Origin: Lachnospiraceae bacterium
GTDB taxonomy: Bacteria > Bacillota > Clostridia > Lachnospirales > Lachnospiraceae
Length of the DNA: 64,000 nt
Reading direction: 5' to 3'
NCBI GenBank assembly: GCA_030524705.1
Contig: JAUNGD010000008.1
Location: forward strand, 18,191-82,190
Shown: in pieces, positions 23,354-32,290 of the stretch
Numbering within the stretch: position 1 is the first letter of the stretch
How the letters are laid out: every line of letters begins with the position of its first letter
Made by a program: the position numbers and the translations under genes
The notes under the pieces: generated by a model
The model's input: only the letters and a program-made list of their open reading frames with translations
Told to the model about the DNA's origin: nothing
The model's database searches: none

Positions 23354-24290
23354 GATTGTAGGAGTAAGATTCAGAAATGCGGGCAAGGTATATTATTTTG
23401 ACCCGAAGAATTACAGAATCAAGGCTGGTGATCATGTGATCGTCGAGACGGCCCGGGGCGTGGAGTACGGTACCGTCGTCGGAGGAGTCAGGAGCGTATC
23501 AGAAGAAACGATTGTTCAGCCTCTGAAGGCAGTGATCCGGGTGGCGACGCCGGATGACGATGCAAGAGCCCAGAGGAACCGCTCGAAGGAAAAGGACGCG
23601 CTGAGGATCTGCCAGGAAAAGATTGCAAAGCACGGCCTGGAAATGAAATTGATTGATGCGGAGTATACCTTTGATAACAATAAGGTCCTGTTTTATTTCA
23701 CTGCGGACGGAAGAATTGATTTCCGTGAGCTGGTGAAGGATCTGGCCGCCGTATTTAAAATGAGGATAGAGCTGCGGCAGATCGGCGTCCGGGATGAGAC
23801 GAAGATCCTCGGCGGTATCGGCATCTGCGGACGGGTGCTTTGCTGCAACAGCTATCTTTCCGAGTTTGCGCCGGTATCCATCAAAATGGCGAAGGAGCAG
23901 AATCTTTCCCTGAATCCGACAAAGATTTCAGGAGTCTGCGGCCGGCTGATGTGCTGTCTGAAAAATGAAGAGGATACGTATGAGTACCTGAACAGCCGCC
24001 TTCCGGCAGTCGGAGATACGGTGACGACGCTGGATGGACAGAAGGGAGAGGTACACAGCGTCAATGTACTGCGTCAGAGGGTCAAGGTGCTTATTGACGT
24101 GGATGACGAAAAGGAGCTGCAGGAGTTTGACGTCAAGGAATTAAAATTCAAGCCGAAACGCCGCAAGGAAAAAGGAAATAAGGGCGACAAAAATGACAAA
24201 GGCGGGAAAGACAATTCTGTGGATAAGGAGCTGAAGGCCCTGGAAGCTCTTGAGAAAAAGGAAGGGAAATCAAAGCTGAATGATGATTGA
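23346..24290 (+). CDS. ricT: RicT (YaaT), PSP1-domain regulatory iron-sulfur protein
   Basis: 314 residues from the ATG at 23346 (AAGGAG 6 bases upstream). RicT works with RicA and RicF in the Bacillus Y-complex, which affects RNase Y activity, competence and sporulation. The PSP1 domain contains two cysteine clusters, ICGRVLCC (about 159-166) and VCGRLMCC (about 197-204), matching the iron-sulfur-linked cysteines of the family. The C-terminal 45 residues are a lysine-rich, low-complexity tail, longer than in Bacillus. It overlaps holB and the following methyltransferase gene (11 bases), so the three are translationally coupled. Confidence 0.92.
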   Translation: MVKIVGVRFRNAGKVYYFDPKNYRIKAGDHVIVETARGVEYGTVVGGVRSVSEETIVQPLKAVIRVATPDDDARAQRNRSKEKDALRICQEKIAKHGLEMKLIDAEYTFDNNKVLFYFTADGRIDFRELVKDLAAVFKMRIELRQIGVRDETKILGGIGICGRVLCCNSYLSEFAPVSIKMAKEQNLSLNPTKISGVCGRLMCCLKNEEDTYEYLNSRLPAVGDTVTTLDGQKGEVHSVNVLRQRVKVLIDVDDEKELQEFDVKELKFKPKRRKEKGNKGDKNDKGGKDNSVDKELKALEALEKKEGKSKLNDD

Positions 24291-25017
24291 GCTGAGAGAC
24301 GGAGAACGTCTGGATGATCTGCACCGGAACGGGTTTCAGATCATCCAGAATGAAAAGCTGTTTTGCTTTGGGATGGATGCGGTACTGCTTTCCGGTTTTG
24401 CCGAGGTCCGGGAGGGGGAAAAGGCGCTGGATCTCGGGACCGGTACGGGGATCATTCCGATTCTGCTGGCGGCAAAGACGAAGGGACAGCATTTTACGGG
24501 GCTGGAGATATCTGCGGTCAGTGCGGATATGGCCCGCAGGAGTGTGCGGCTTAACGATCTGGAACAGCGTGTGGAAATTATTCAGGGAGATATCAAAGAA
24601 GCCGGGGAACTGTTTGCTCCGGCTTCTTTTGACACGGTTACATCCAATCCTCCCTACATGATTGGACAGCATGGGCTGGTGAATCCGGATATTGAAAAAG
24701 CGGCGGCGCGGCATGAAATCCTATGTACGCTGGAGGATGTAGTGCGTGCGGCGGCGAAGCTGGTTCGGCCCGGCGGCAGGTTTTATATGGTACACCGCCC
24801 ATTTCGGCTGGCAGAGATCATACGCACGCTGTCGCAATACAAACTGGAGCCGAAGCGTATGCGGCTTGTATATCCATATGTTGACCGGGAGCCGAATATG
24901 GTGCTGATCGAGGCAGTGCGGGGCGGAAAGCCGCGGATGACGGTGGAGAAGCCGCTGATTGTGTACAAGGAGCCCGGGGTGTACATGCCGGAAATCACAG
25001 AGATATACGGATATTAA
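24280..25017 (+). CDS. trmN6: tRNA1(Val) A37 N6-methyltransferase
   Basis: 245 residues. The SAM-binding motif DLGTGTG (51-57) and the N6-adenine methyltransferase motif NPPY (123-126) identify it, and the opening ERLDDLHRNGFQIIQN with FGMDAVLLS is the TrmN6/YabB pattern. The family methylates A37 of tRNA1(Val) in E. coli. Its start lies inside the end of ricT; ATG 24280 or the adjacent ATG 24283 may be used. Gene order ricT-trmN6-rsmI mirrors Bacillus yaaT-yabB-yabC, without yabA and yazA. Confidence 0.92.
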   Translation: MMIELRDGERLDDLHRNGFQIIQNEKLFCFGMDAVLLSGFAEVREGEKALDLGTGTGIIPILLAAKTKGQHFTGLEISAVSADMARRSVRLNDLEQRVEIIQGDIKEAGELFAPASFDTVTSNPPYMIGQHGLVNPDIEKAAARHEILCTLEDVVRAAAKLVRPGGRFYMVHRPFRLAEIIRTLSQYKLEPKRMRLVYPYVDREPNMVLIEAVRGGKPRMTVEKPLIVYKEPGVYMPEITEIYGY

Positions 25018-25021
25018 AAAA

Positions 25022-25179
25022 GAATTTGCCAATAGAAATATGAAGAAATAGGAAGATGAATTCGCAGACCGAAAAGGATTTGAAGAGATAGAAAGACAGA
25101 TTCTCGAATAGAAAAGGATTTTGAAGAGATAGAAAGACGGATTCTCGAATAGAAAAGGATTTAAAGAGATAGAAAAATA
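25022..25179. repeat. Tandem repeats of about 40 bases between trmN6 and rsmI
   Basis: Units at about 25022-25057 (degenerate), 25058-25098, 25099-25139 and 25140-25179. The core reads GATTCTCGAATAGAAAAGG then ATTTGAAGAGATAGAAAGAC. Very purine-rich on the plus strand. Units have no spacers, so it is not a CRISPR array, and all frames carry stops. Confidence 0.85.
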
Positions 25180-25207
25180 ATTCACTGACAGCAGGAAAAG
25201 AGGAGCA

Positions 25208-26053
25208 ATGGGACAGGGAAAATTATTTTTGTGCGCAACGCCCATCGGAAATCTGGAGGATATTACAATGCGTGTTCTGCGTACATTGAAGGAAGCGGAT
25301 CTGATCGCGGCAGAGGATACCCGCAACAGTCTGCATCTGCTGAATCATTTTGACATCCATACGCCGATGACAAGCTACCATGAGTACAACAAAATAGAAA
25401 AAGCGTATACGCTGATTGACAAAATGCGGGAAGGGAAAAATATCGCTCTGATTACGGATGCCGGAACTCCCGGGATTTCTGATCCGGGAGAGGATCTGGT
25501 GCGGCTCTGCTATGAGGCCGGAATTGAAGTGACCTCCCTGCCGGGAGCCTGTGCCTGTGTGACGGCTCTGACCTTGTCGGGGCTTTCGACACGCCGGTTC
25601 TGCTTTGAAGCGTTTTTGCCCCAGGATAAAAAAGAAAAGCAGCAGATACTGGAGGAGCTTAAAACAGAAACCAGGACGATCATTCTTTACGAGGCTCCCC
25701 ACCGGCTGCTCCGTACGCTGAATGAGCTGCAGGAAGCTCTGGGGAACCGCCGGGCGACGATATGCCGGGAGCTGACCAAGCGCCATGAAACTGCCTTTCA
25801 GACGACACTTTCCGAGGCAATCGCATATTACGGCGTGCAGGATCCAAAGGGGGAATGCGTGATCGTGCTGGAGGGTAGAAGCCGGGAGGAGATGCGGCAG
25901 GAGGAGCAGAGCCAATGGGCGCAAATGAACATCAATGACCATGTGGAGCTTTACGAGAGACAGGGAATGAGCCGCAAAGAGGCGATGAAGCAGGCGGCAA
26001 AGGACCGGGGACTTGCGAAGCGGGAGGTCTATGCGATGCTTCTGGAAAAATAA
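25208..26053 (+). CDS. rsmI: 16S rRNA (cytidine1402-2'-O)-methyltransferase
   Basis: 281 residues. RsmI methylates the ribose of C1402 in the 16S rRNA decoding centre using SAM. The tetrapyrrole-methylase fold motifs ATPIGNLEDIT, AAEDTRNS, ALITDAGTPGISDPG and LPGACACVTAL are intact, and a C-terminal helix-turn-helix-like segment (RQGMSRKEAMKQAAKDRG) typical of RsmI is present. GAGGAG is 4-9 bases before the ATG. It follows the tandem repeats. Confidence 0.95.
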   Translation: MGQGKLFLCATPIGNLEDITMRVLRTLKEADLIAAEDTRNSLHLLNHFDIHTPMTSYHEYNKIEKAYTLIDKMREGKNIALITDAGTPGISDPGEDLVRLCYEAGIEVTSLPGACACVTALTLSGLSTRRFCFEAFLPQDKKEKQQILEELKTETRTIILYEAPHRLLRTLNELQEALGNRRATICRELTKRHETAFQTTLSEAIAYYGVQDPKGECVIVLEGRSREEMRQEEQSQWAQMNINDHVELYERQGMSRKEAMKQAAKDRGLAKREVYAMLLEK

Positions 26054-26169
26054 GGGCGTCAGCTTTCTGGGTGAATATAAAAATAGGAATGCAGAAAAGG
26101 CTTTCCTTTTAAAGAAAGGAAATAAGTGATGAATAATTGCAGGACAGAAGGAGGAGGTAAGGTAAAACT

Positions 26170-26778
26170 ATGATTTGGAAACAGAACAGCCTCTATTTGA
26201 TTGCAGATTTTTCTTATGGCCTGCAGAAGCTGGAGCAGGCGCTGGCCTGCGGAATAGAGATTCTTCAGCTTCGGGAGAAAAATATTTCCTCCGTAGAATA
26301 TCTGGAGCGTGCCAGAATTCTGCGCCGTCTGACACGGCAGTACGACACTGTGTTTATCGTGAACGATCGGCTGGACATTGCAATGCTTTCTGAGGCGGAC
26401 GGCGTTCACCTGGGACAATCTGATGTGCCGGCGAGGGATGCGAGAAGGCTTCTGGGGCCGGATAAAATTATCGGTGTGACTGCGAAGACCGCAGAGCAGG
26501 CGGTCAGGGCAAGAGAGGATGGAGCGGACTATCTGGGGAGCGGCGCCTGGTATGCGACGTCGACAAAGGCGGACGCGGCACCGATCACGGAAGAAACCTA
26601 TCGGGAAATTTTAAGAGAAAGCGGACTCCCGAATGTGGCAATCGGAGGGATCACTCCAGAGAATTGCGGCAGACCGCTGGCCTGCGGTGCAGACGGAATA
26701 GCTGCGGCGGCAGGAATTTTAAAGGGAGATGTGGAAGCCAACATAAGGGGCTTCCGGGAAAAATTTCAAAAACGATGA
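26170..26778 (+). CDS. thiE: Thiamine phosphate synthase
   Basis: 202 residues. ThiE joins HMP-pyrophosphate and the thiazole phosphate to make thiamine monophosphate. The TIM-barrel motifs LQLREKN, VNDRLDIAMLSEADGVHLGQSD, GVTAKT, DYLGSGAWYATSTKADA and AIGGIT are all visible. It is slightly short but complete. GGAGGAGGT lies upstream. Its stop codon directly abuts a TPP riboswitch that serves the next gene, so thiE itself appears to be upstream of that control. Confidence 0.93.
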   Translation: MIWKQNSLYLIADFSYGLQKLEQALACGIEILQLREKNISSVEYLERARILRRLTRQYDTVFIVNDRLDIAMLSEADGVHLGQSDVPARDARRLLGPDKIIGVTAKTAEQAVRAREDGADYLGSGAWYATSTKADAAPITEETYREILRESGLPNVAIGGITPENCGRPLACGADGIAAAAGILKGDVEANIRGFREKFQKR

Positions 26779-26872
26779 CAAAGGGGAGCTTGCACCAGCA
26801 GGCTGAGAACAGACGTAGGCGTCTGGACCCGTAACCTGATTTGGATAATGCCAACGTAGGAGAATATCAATA
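26779..26872 (+). promoter_or_regulatory. TPP riboswitch (THI element)
   Basis: The consensus pieces are in order: GGGGAGCTTGC (26783-26793), GGCTGAGA (26801-26808), GACCC (26826-26830), AACCTGAT (26833-26840), GGATAATGCCA (26843-26853) and CGTAGGAGAA (26855-26864). It binds thiamine pyrophosphate and should shut off the downstream thiD. Confidence 0.95.
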
Positions 26873-26890
26873 GATAAAGTGCAGGTGCTG

Positions 26891-26924
26891 TGCGGCGATA
26901 TATTCTACGTATCGCCGCATTTTT
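26891..26924 (+). terminator. Expression-platform terminator of the TPP riboswitch
   Basis: TGCGGCGATA (26891-26900) pairs with TATCGCCGCA (26910-26919) and is followed by TTTTT. It lies between the aptamer and the thiD ribosome site, so ligand binding likely favours termination. Confidence 0.9.
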
Positions 26925-26999
26925 AATGTGAAAACGGGACACCTGCCGCAGGATCCGTCAGGAAAATCATGCAAAGAAACATCAAAGGAGGTTTTCAGG

Positions 27000-27788
27000 A
27001 TGAAGACAGCATTGACAATCGCCGGAAGTGATTCCAGCGGAGGCGCCGGCATCCAGGCAGATATCAAGACTATGACCGTACATGGCGTATATGCCATGAG
27101 TGCGGTTACGGCGTTGACTGCCCAGAATACAACCGGCGTAACAGGAATTATGGAAGTGACACCTGAATTTTTGGGCAAACAGCTTGATTGTATATTTACG
27201 GATATCCGCCCGGATGCAGTAAAAATCGGCATGGTTTCTTCGGCAGAGCTGATTGAGGAGATTGCGGCAAAGCTTACGCAGTACCGGGCTGAAAACATTG
27301 TGCTTGACCCGGTGATGGCAGCGACAAGTGGGGCGCGGCTGATCGGAGAGGAAGCAATTTTGGTATTAAAAGAGAAGCTGCTGCCGCTGGCAGCGCTTGT
27401 CACTCCGAATATTCCGGAAGCAGAAGTGCTTTGCGAAAAAAGGATTGCATCGGCAAAGGATATGGAAGCTGTGGCAAAGCAGATCGGCGAAACATATCAC
27501 TGTGCCGTTCTTTGCAAGGGTGGGCATCAGCAAAACGATGCAAATGATCTGCTGTATGCTAATGGAAGAAGTACATGGTTCTATGGCAAACGGATTGACA
27601 ATCCGAACACCCATGGGACCGGATGCACTTTGTCCAGTGCGATCGCTTCCAATCTGGCGAAGGGTTATCCGATGGAGCTGGCCGTAAAAAAGGCCAAGGA
27701 CTATGTCTCGGATGCTCTGGGCGCTATGCTGGACCTGGGAGCAGGCAGCGGGCCGATGAACCATGCCTTTGCAATTGGTGAGGAGTGA
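27000..27788 (+). CDS. thiD: Hydroxymethylpyrimidine / phosphomethylpyrimidine kinase
   Basis: 262 residues from the ATG at 27000 (AAAGGAGG 8 bases upstream). ThiD phosphorylates HMP twice to feed ThiE. The ribokinase-fold motifs AGSDSSGGAGIQADIKT at the N-terminus, LDPVMAATSGARL, and the anion-hole/catalytic segment THGTGCTLSSAIA are present. Controlled by the TPP riboswitch immediately upstream. thiC, thiG and thiM were not seen in the window, so pyrimidine may be salvaged or made elsewhere. Confidence 0.95.
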   Translation: MKTALTIAGSDSSGGAGIQADIKTMTVHGVYAMSAVTALTAQNTTGVTGIMEVTPEFLGKQLDCIFTDIRPDAVKIGMVSSAELIEEIAAKLTQYRAENIVLDPVMAATSGARLIGEEAILVLKEKLLPLAALVTPNIPEAEVLCEKRIASAKDMEAVAKQIGETYHCAVLCKGGHQQNDANDLLYANGRSTWFYGKRIDNPNTHGTGCTLSSAIASNLAKGYPMELAVKKAKDYVSDALGAMLDLGAGSGPMNHAFAIGEE

Positions 27789-27795
27789 AGAACGA

Positions 27796-27854
27796 AAAAA
27801 CTGCCGGTATTTGTGCTTCCGAGAGTGACGGGAAGCCATTTCCGGCAGTTTTAT
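27796..27854 (+). terminator. Terminator after thiD
   Basis: AAAAACTGCCGG (27796-27807) pairs with CCGGCAGTTTT (27842-27852). Confidence 0.85.
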
Positions 27855-27989
27855 ATTGGCATGGATTTCCAGTGAAAAATATTTTTCTATTTACTTTTTC
27901 TGCGTATACTTTTATCATGAAAGAAAACAGTCCAAAAGGCAGAATGAATATGCAGGATGTTTTTGAAATCAAGAAATGGAGTAAAAATT

Positions 27990-28784
27990 ATGCCGGCAAT
28001 TTATGCACACGACCGCTTTGGAACTGAGGTGTCCGAACGGGTAAATAATGAATTAAGGGAAACCATAAACAGGCATTATACACAGTATCAGATTGGGCTG
28101 CAGGGCCCGGATATATATTTTTTCTACAGACCGTGGGGAAAAAATAAAGTCAATCAGTACGGCAGCCATTTGCATGCAGTTTCCGCGTATCCGTTTTTTG
28201 AGCATGCGCTCCGGGTAGTCAGACATATGGGACGCGGCAGCAGAGAATATGCTTATCTCATGGGCTTTATCTGCCACTTTATTCTTGACAGTGAATGCCA
28301 TCCATACGTCGCTTGGATGATCAAAGAGACAGGGGTGCAGCATCTGGAGATAGAAGAGGAATTCGAGAAAATGCTTCTTCGCATGGACGGGCAGGACGCG
28401 CTGGCGTATCCTTTGGCCGGGCTGGTGCCTACGGACCGGGAGACGGCAGAGGCCATCGCACCGTTTTACGGGAAGGGAATTACGCCGGAAATTACGCAGA
28501 GGGCCCTGAAGGATCTGAAGCTGGTTAAGCGGCTGTTCACGAGGCCGGGGGCTGCGGGCCAGGCGGTTATTAATACCTCCATGAAAATACTGGGAAATTA
28601 TGACAGGATGAAGGGGCTGATGAATCAGCGCCGGGATAATCCGGCTTGTAAGGAGAGCAGCCAGGGACTTTTGCAGCGGTACGAAAATGCCGTGCCGGTG
28701 GCAGTCAGAATGATTGAAAGCTTTGATGAGACAGTCCGAAGAGGCGGCAGGCTGAATGTACGCTTTGACAGGACATTTGAGTAG
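27990..28784 (+). CDS. Zinc-dependent phospholipase C-like protein
   Basis: 264 residues from the ATG at 27990 (GGAG 9 bases upstream); an earlier start at 27957 lacks a site. The fold is that of the zinc-dependent phospholipase C / S1-P1 nuclease group: HDRFG near the start, GPDIYFF, GSHLH, and GFICHFILDSECHPYV with histidine and aspartate metal ligands. No signal peptide is seen, unlike secreted PLC toxins, so it is probably an intracellular member of this widespread clostridial family with unknown substrate. Confidence 0.8.
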   Translation: MPAIYAHDRFGTEVSERVNNELRETINRHYTQYQIGLQGPDIYFFYRPWGKNKVNQYGSHLHAVSAYPFFEHALRVVRHMGRGSREYAYLMGFICHFILDSECHPYVAWMIKETGVQHLEIEEEFEKMLLRMDGQDALAYPLAGLVPTDRETAEAIAPFYGKGITPEITQRALKDLKLVKRLFTRPGAAGQAVINTSMKILGNYDRMKGLMNQRRDNPACKESSQGLLQRYENAVPVAVRMIESFDETVRRGGRLNVRFDRTFE

Positions 28785-28889
28785 GGGATATGCCGGGGCA
28801 GCTTGCCAAAGGGAGCTGTACTCCGGCAAATGATTGAGAAAAAACACATTTTGAGCGGGGCTTATGTGGGAAATGTGCGGGAGAGAGCT

Positions 28890-30134
28890 ATGAAAGAAGA
28901 AAAAATGACGAGACTGGAAAAATACTGGATTTTGTATGATGTGGGTAATTCTGCCTTTACGATGCTGGTGTCCACGATCATACCGATTTATTTTAATTAC
29001 CTGGCGGGCAACGCCGGTATTTCCGAGGTGGATTATCTGGCATACTGGGGATATGCCGCTTCGGCAGCTACGATCATCGTGGCACTGATCGGACCGGTGC
29101 TTGGGACGATTGCAGATACCCAGAACTATAAAAAGCCGTTGTTTACCCTCAGCATGATGGTGGGTGTGGCGGGATGTGCCGCTTTGTCGCTGCCCGCGTC
29201 CTGGATCGTATTTCTGGCGGTCTTTGTGATTGCCAAGGTGGGGTACAATGCCAGCCTGATTTTCTATGATTCTATGCTGGTGGACGTGACTACGCCGGAC
29301 CGGCTTGATATGGTGTCCTCCAATGGATATGCCTGGGGCTACATCGGAAGCTGCATTCCGTTCGTGATTTCACTGGTCTTCGTATTGATGTATGATAAGA
29401 TAGGAATTTCCATGGGAACGGCCATGACGGTGGCTTTTGTGCTGAATGCGGTATGGTGGCTGGCAGTGACGGTACCGCTTCTGAAAAAATATGAGCAAAA
29501 AAACTATATCCGGATGCCGGAGCATCCCATCCGGGGCAGCTTCCGGCGGCTTGGCGCGACGCTGCGGGATATCAGCGGACAGAAAAATATTTTTATGTAT
29601 CTTCTGGCATTTTTTTGTTTCATTGACGGAGTATATACGATCATTGAGATGGCAACGGCATACGGCAGCGCGCTGGGGCTGGATTCCTCAGGACTTTTGC
29701 TGGCGCTGCTGGTGACGCAGCTCGTCGCATTTCCTTGCGCGCTGATCTTCTCAAAGCTTTCGAAGAAATATCCGACGGATCTGCTGATCAAGGTCTGCAT
29801 CCTGGCCTATACGGGCATCGCGCTGTTTGCGATCCAGCTTGACAAGCAGTGGGAGTTCTGGCTGCTGGCGATACTGGTGGGAATGTTCCAGGGGGCGATT
29901 CAGGCATTGTCCCGCTCCTATTTTGCCCGTATCATTCCGCCGGAAAAGTCCGGAGAGTATTTTGGAATCTATGATATCTGCGGGAAAGGAGCCTCCTTTG
30001 TCGGTACGACGCTGGTGGGATTTGTTGCCCAGCTGACAGGTGTGGCAAACGCCGGCGTGGGAATCATTTCCGTGATGTTCATTGCCGGGTTTTTCCTGTT
30101 CTGCAGGGCGGCGAAGCTGAATAAAAGAGGGTGA
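28890..30134 (+). CDS. MFS transporter, UMF1 (Atg22-like) family
   Basis: 414 residues from the ATG at 28890 (GGGAGAG 6 bases upstream). About twelve hydrophobic segments. The opening LEKYWILYDVGNSAFTMLVSTIIPIYF and GPVLGTIADTQNYKK loop, and LVDVTTPDRLDMVSSNGYAWGYIGS in the middle, are the signature of the UMF1/Atg22-like major facilitator group, thought to export amino acids or related metabolites. Substrate unknown. Next gene starts 10 bases after its stop. Confidence 0.88.
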   Translation: MKEEKMTRLEKYWILYDVGNSAFTMLVSTIIPIYFNYLAGNAGISEVDYLAYWGYAASAATIIVALIGPVLGTIADTQNYKKPLFTLSMMVGVAGCAALSLPASWIVFLAVFVIAKVGYNASLIFYDSMLVDVTTPDRLDMVSSNGYAWGYIGSCIPFVISLVFVLMYDKIGISMGTAMTVAFVLNAVWWLAVTVPLLKKYEQKNYIRMPEHPIRGSFRRLGATLRDISGQKNIFMYLLAFFCFIDGVYTIIEMATAYGSALGLDSSGLLLALLVTQLVAFPCALIFSKLSKKYPTDLLIKVCILAYTGIALFAIQLDKQWEFWLLAILVGMFQGAIQALSRSYFARIIPPEKSGEYFGIYDICGKGASFVGTTLVGFVAQLTGVANAGVGIISVMFIAGFFLFCRAAKLNKRG

Positions 30135-30143
30135 TATACAATT

Positions 30144-30890
30144 ATGAAGATCATTATTTCTCCCGCAAAGAAAATGCGGACAGATACCGATACGTATCCG
30201 GTGAAAGGAGCGCCTGCGCTTTTGGACCGGACCCGGCGCATCATGGAATACATGAAGGCGCTTACCTATCCGGAGGCAAAAAAGCTCTGGAAGTGCAATG
30301 ATAAGATTGCTCAGGAAAATTTTGAGAGATTCCGGTATATGGATTTGGAAAAAAATCTGACGCCGGCGGTTATTTCATATGATGGGATACAGTACCAATA
30401 TATGGCTCCCGGTGTCTTTACCAGGGATGAACTGGAGTACATAGACGCGCATCTGAATATTTTATCCGGATTTTACGGTGTGGCAAGGCCCTTTGACGGT
30501 GTGACGCCTTACCGGCTGGAGATGCAGGCGAAGGCAAGTGTGGAAAAGGCGAAGGATCTGTATGAATTCTGGGGAGACAGTATTTATCAGTGCGTGATGC
30601 AGGATAATGCTGACCGCACAGTGATCAATCTGGCGTCAAAGGAATATTCCAAATGTGTGGAACAGTATCTTACACAGCAGGATACATTTATTACCTGCGT
30701 ATTTGGGGAGCTGTCCGGGGAGAAGGTAATACAGAAGGGCACTCAGGCGAAAATGGCAAGGGGAGAGATGGTGCGGTATATGGCCGCTCACAATGTGACA
30801 GAGGTCAGTATGCTGAAGAATTTCTCGGAGCTGGGATATACCTTCGATGCGGAGCGCTCCAATGACAGGGAATATGTATTTTTAAAGTAG
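30144..30890 (+). CDS. yaaA: Peroxide stress protein YaaA
   Basis: 248 residues of the UPF0246/DUF328 family. In E. coli YaaA lowers free intracellular iron during peroxide stress and binds DNA. Conserved parts: MKIIISPAKKM at the start, FDGVTPYRLEM, FWGDSI, VINLASKEYSK and KMARGEMVRYM. The length is normal. It lies 10 bases after the UMF1 transporter gene and 44 bases before dsdA, so it may be cotranscribed with both. Confidence 0.93.
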   Translation: MKIIISPAKKMRTDTDTYPVKGAPALLDRTRRIMEYMKALTYPEAKKLWKCNDKIAQENFERFRYMDLEKNLTPAVISYDGIQYQYMAPGVFTRDELEYIDAHLNILSGFYGVARPFDGVTPYRLEMQAKASVEKAKDLYEFWGDSIYQCVMQDNADRTVINLASKEYSKCVEQYLTQQDTFITCVFGELSGEKVIQKGTQAKMARGEMVRYMAAHNVTEVSMLKNFSELGYTFDAERSNDREYVFLK

Positions 30891-30934
30891 GAGAAAAAGG
30901 AAAATGTATTATGTAGCGGAAGGAACGAGGGTCT

Positions 30935-32290
30935 GTGGATTTTATGAATGACATGGAAGAAATAAAAATCAGTGAACTGGCCGGACGATTTCCAATCATA
31001 AAAGAGCTTCAGGCCGGGAAAGAAATTGTCTGGATAAATCCGGACAAAACGGATCATGAAAGTAGCATGAGGGATTCCGGGCTGACGATGCAGGATATAG
31101 AGGATGCCGAGCAGAGATTGCAGCGGTTTGCTCCTTTAATTATGAAGTATTTTCCGGAAACCAGAGATTGCGGCGGTATAATTGAGTCCGCGCTGACGCC
31201 GATTCCGGCCATGCAGGAATATATAAATAAAAAATACAGAAGCAGGCTGGAGGGAAAGCTGTTGTTGAAGCAGGACAGTCATCTGGCGATTGCCGGTTCT
31301 GTGAAGGCCCGGGGCGGTATCTATGAGGTGTTGAAGCATACGGAGGAGCTGGCGCTGAAAAATGGCTTGCTGAGGAAGGGCGACAGCTATGAGAGGCTGG
31401 CAGAGGAAGAGGCACGGGGATTTTTCGGCAGGTATACGATTCAGGTGGGTTCTACGGGAAATCTTGGTATGAGCATTGGTATTATGAGCGCGGCTGTCGG
31501 TTATAAGGCGATCGTGCATATGTCGGCTGATGCAAAGCAGTGGAAAAAGGACCTGCTCAGGAGCCATGGTGTAGAGGTGGTCGAATACGAATCGGATTAC
31601 AGTGAGGCTGTAAAAAAGGGCCGGGTGTTGTCTGATCAGGATCCGATGAGTTATTTTGTGGATGACGAGAATTCTCAAGACCTGTTTCTTGGGTATGCTG
31701 TGGCGGCAAAACGTCTGACCGGACAGCTTGCCGGGCTTGGAATCACGGTGGATGCAGAGCATCCGCTGTTTGTGTACCTTCCCTGCGGCGTAGGAGGTGC
31801 GCCGGGAGGCATCAGCTTTGGACTGAAGCAGGTATTCGGAGAGCTTGTGCATTGCTTTTTTGTGGAACCGACCCAGGCGCCGTGTATGGCACTGGGGATG
31901 ATTACAGGGCTGGACAACAAAATCTGTGTGCAGGATATCGGGTTGACGGGGCAGACCCATGCAGATGGTCTGGCAGTGGGACGCCCCTCCGGATTTGTGG
32001 GAAGCGTGATGAAGCATATGTTGAGCGGAGAATTTACAGTTGTAGATGCAAGGCTTTATGATTATATGCGGGAGCTGCTGAGGACAGAAGATATTTTCCT
32101 TGAGCCGAGTGCGTGCGCTGCGTTTCAGGGATCCATCTGGCTGAATCAGAAAAAAGAGACGCTGCAATATCTTGGGGAAAATGATCTTTTGGACAAAATG
32201 AACCATGCAGTGCATATCGTATGGGCGACTGGGGGAAGCCTGGTGCCAAAGGAAGTTCAGGAAGAGTACAGGAATACTTTTCTGGATTAA
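30935..32290 (+). CDS. dsdA: D-serine ammonia-lyase
   Basis: 451 residues if started at the GTG at 30935 (GGAAGGA 10 bases upstream); an ATG three codons later (30944) is the alternative. The enzyme converts D-serine to pyruvate and ammonia. PLP-binding Lys124 lies in AGSVKARGG, the phosphate-binding loop is STGNLGMSIG, and PCGVGGAPGG and VEPTQAPCM match DsdA. No dedicated DsdC-type regulator or D-serine transporter is adjacent. Its stop codon overlaps the stop of the converging AraC gene by 4 bases. Confidence 0.94.
   Translation: MDFMNDMEEIKISELAGRFPIIKELQAGKEIVWINPDKTDHESSMRDSGLTMQDIEDAEQRLQRFAPLIMKYFPETRDCGGIIESALTPIPAMQEYINKKYRSRLEGKLLLKQDSHLAIAGSVKARGGIYEVLKHTEELALKNGLLRKGDSYERLAEEEARGFFGRYTIQVGSTGNLGMSIGIMSAAVGYKAIVHMSADAKQWKKDLLRSHGVEVVEYESDYSEAVKKGRVLSDQDPMSYFVDDENSQDLFLGYAVAAKRLTGQLAGLGITVDAEHPLFVYLPCGVGGAPGGISFGLKQVFGELVHCFFVEPTQAPCMALGMITGLDNKICVQDIGLTGQTHADGLAVGRPSGFVGSVMKHMLSGEFTVVDARLYDYMRELLRTEDIFLEPSACAAFQGSIWLNQKKETLQYLGENDLLDKMNHAVHIVWATGGSLVPKEVQEEYRNTFLD

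Noticed and set aside
25022-25179. CRISPR array
   Set aside because: Repeats are directly joined, without unique spacers, and no cas genes are nearby.
31136-32215. 359-codon open frame antisense to dsdA
   Set aside because: It lies entirely opposite a well-recognised enzyme gene, has no ribosome site and its translation shows no family pattern.
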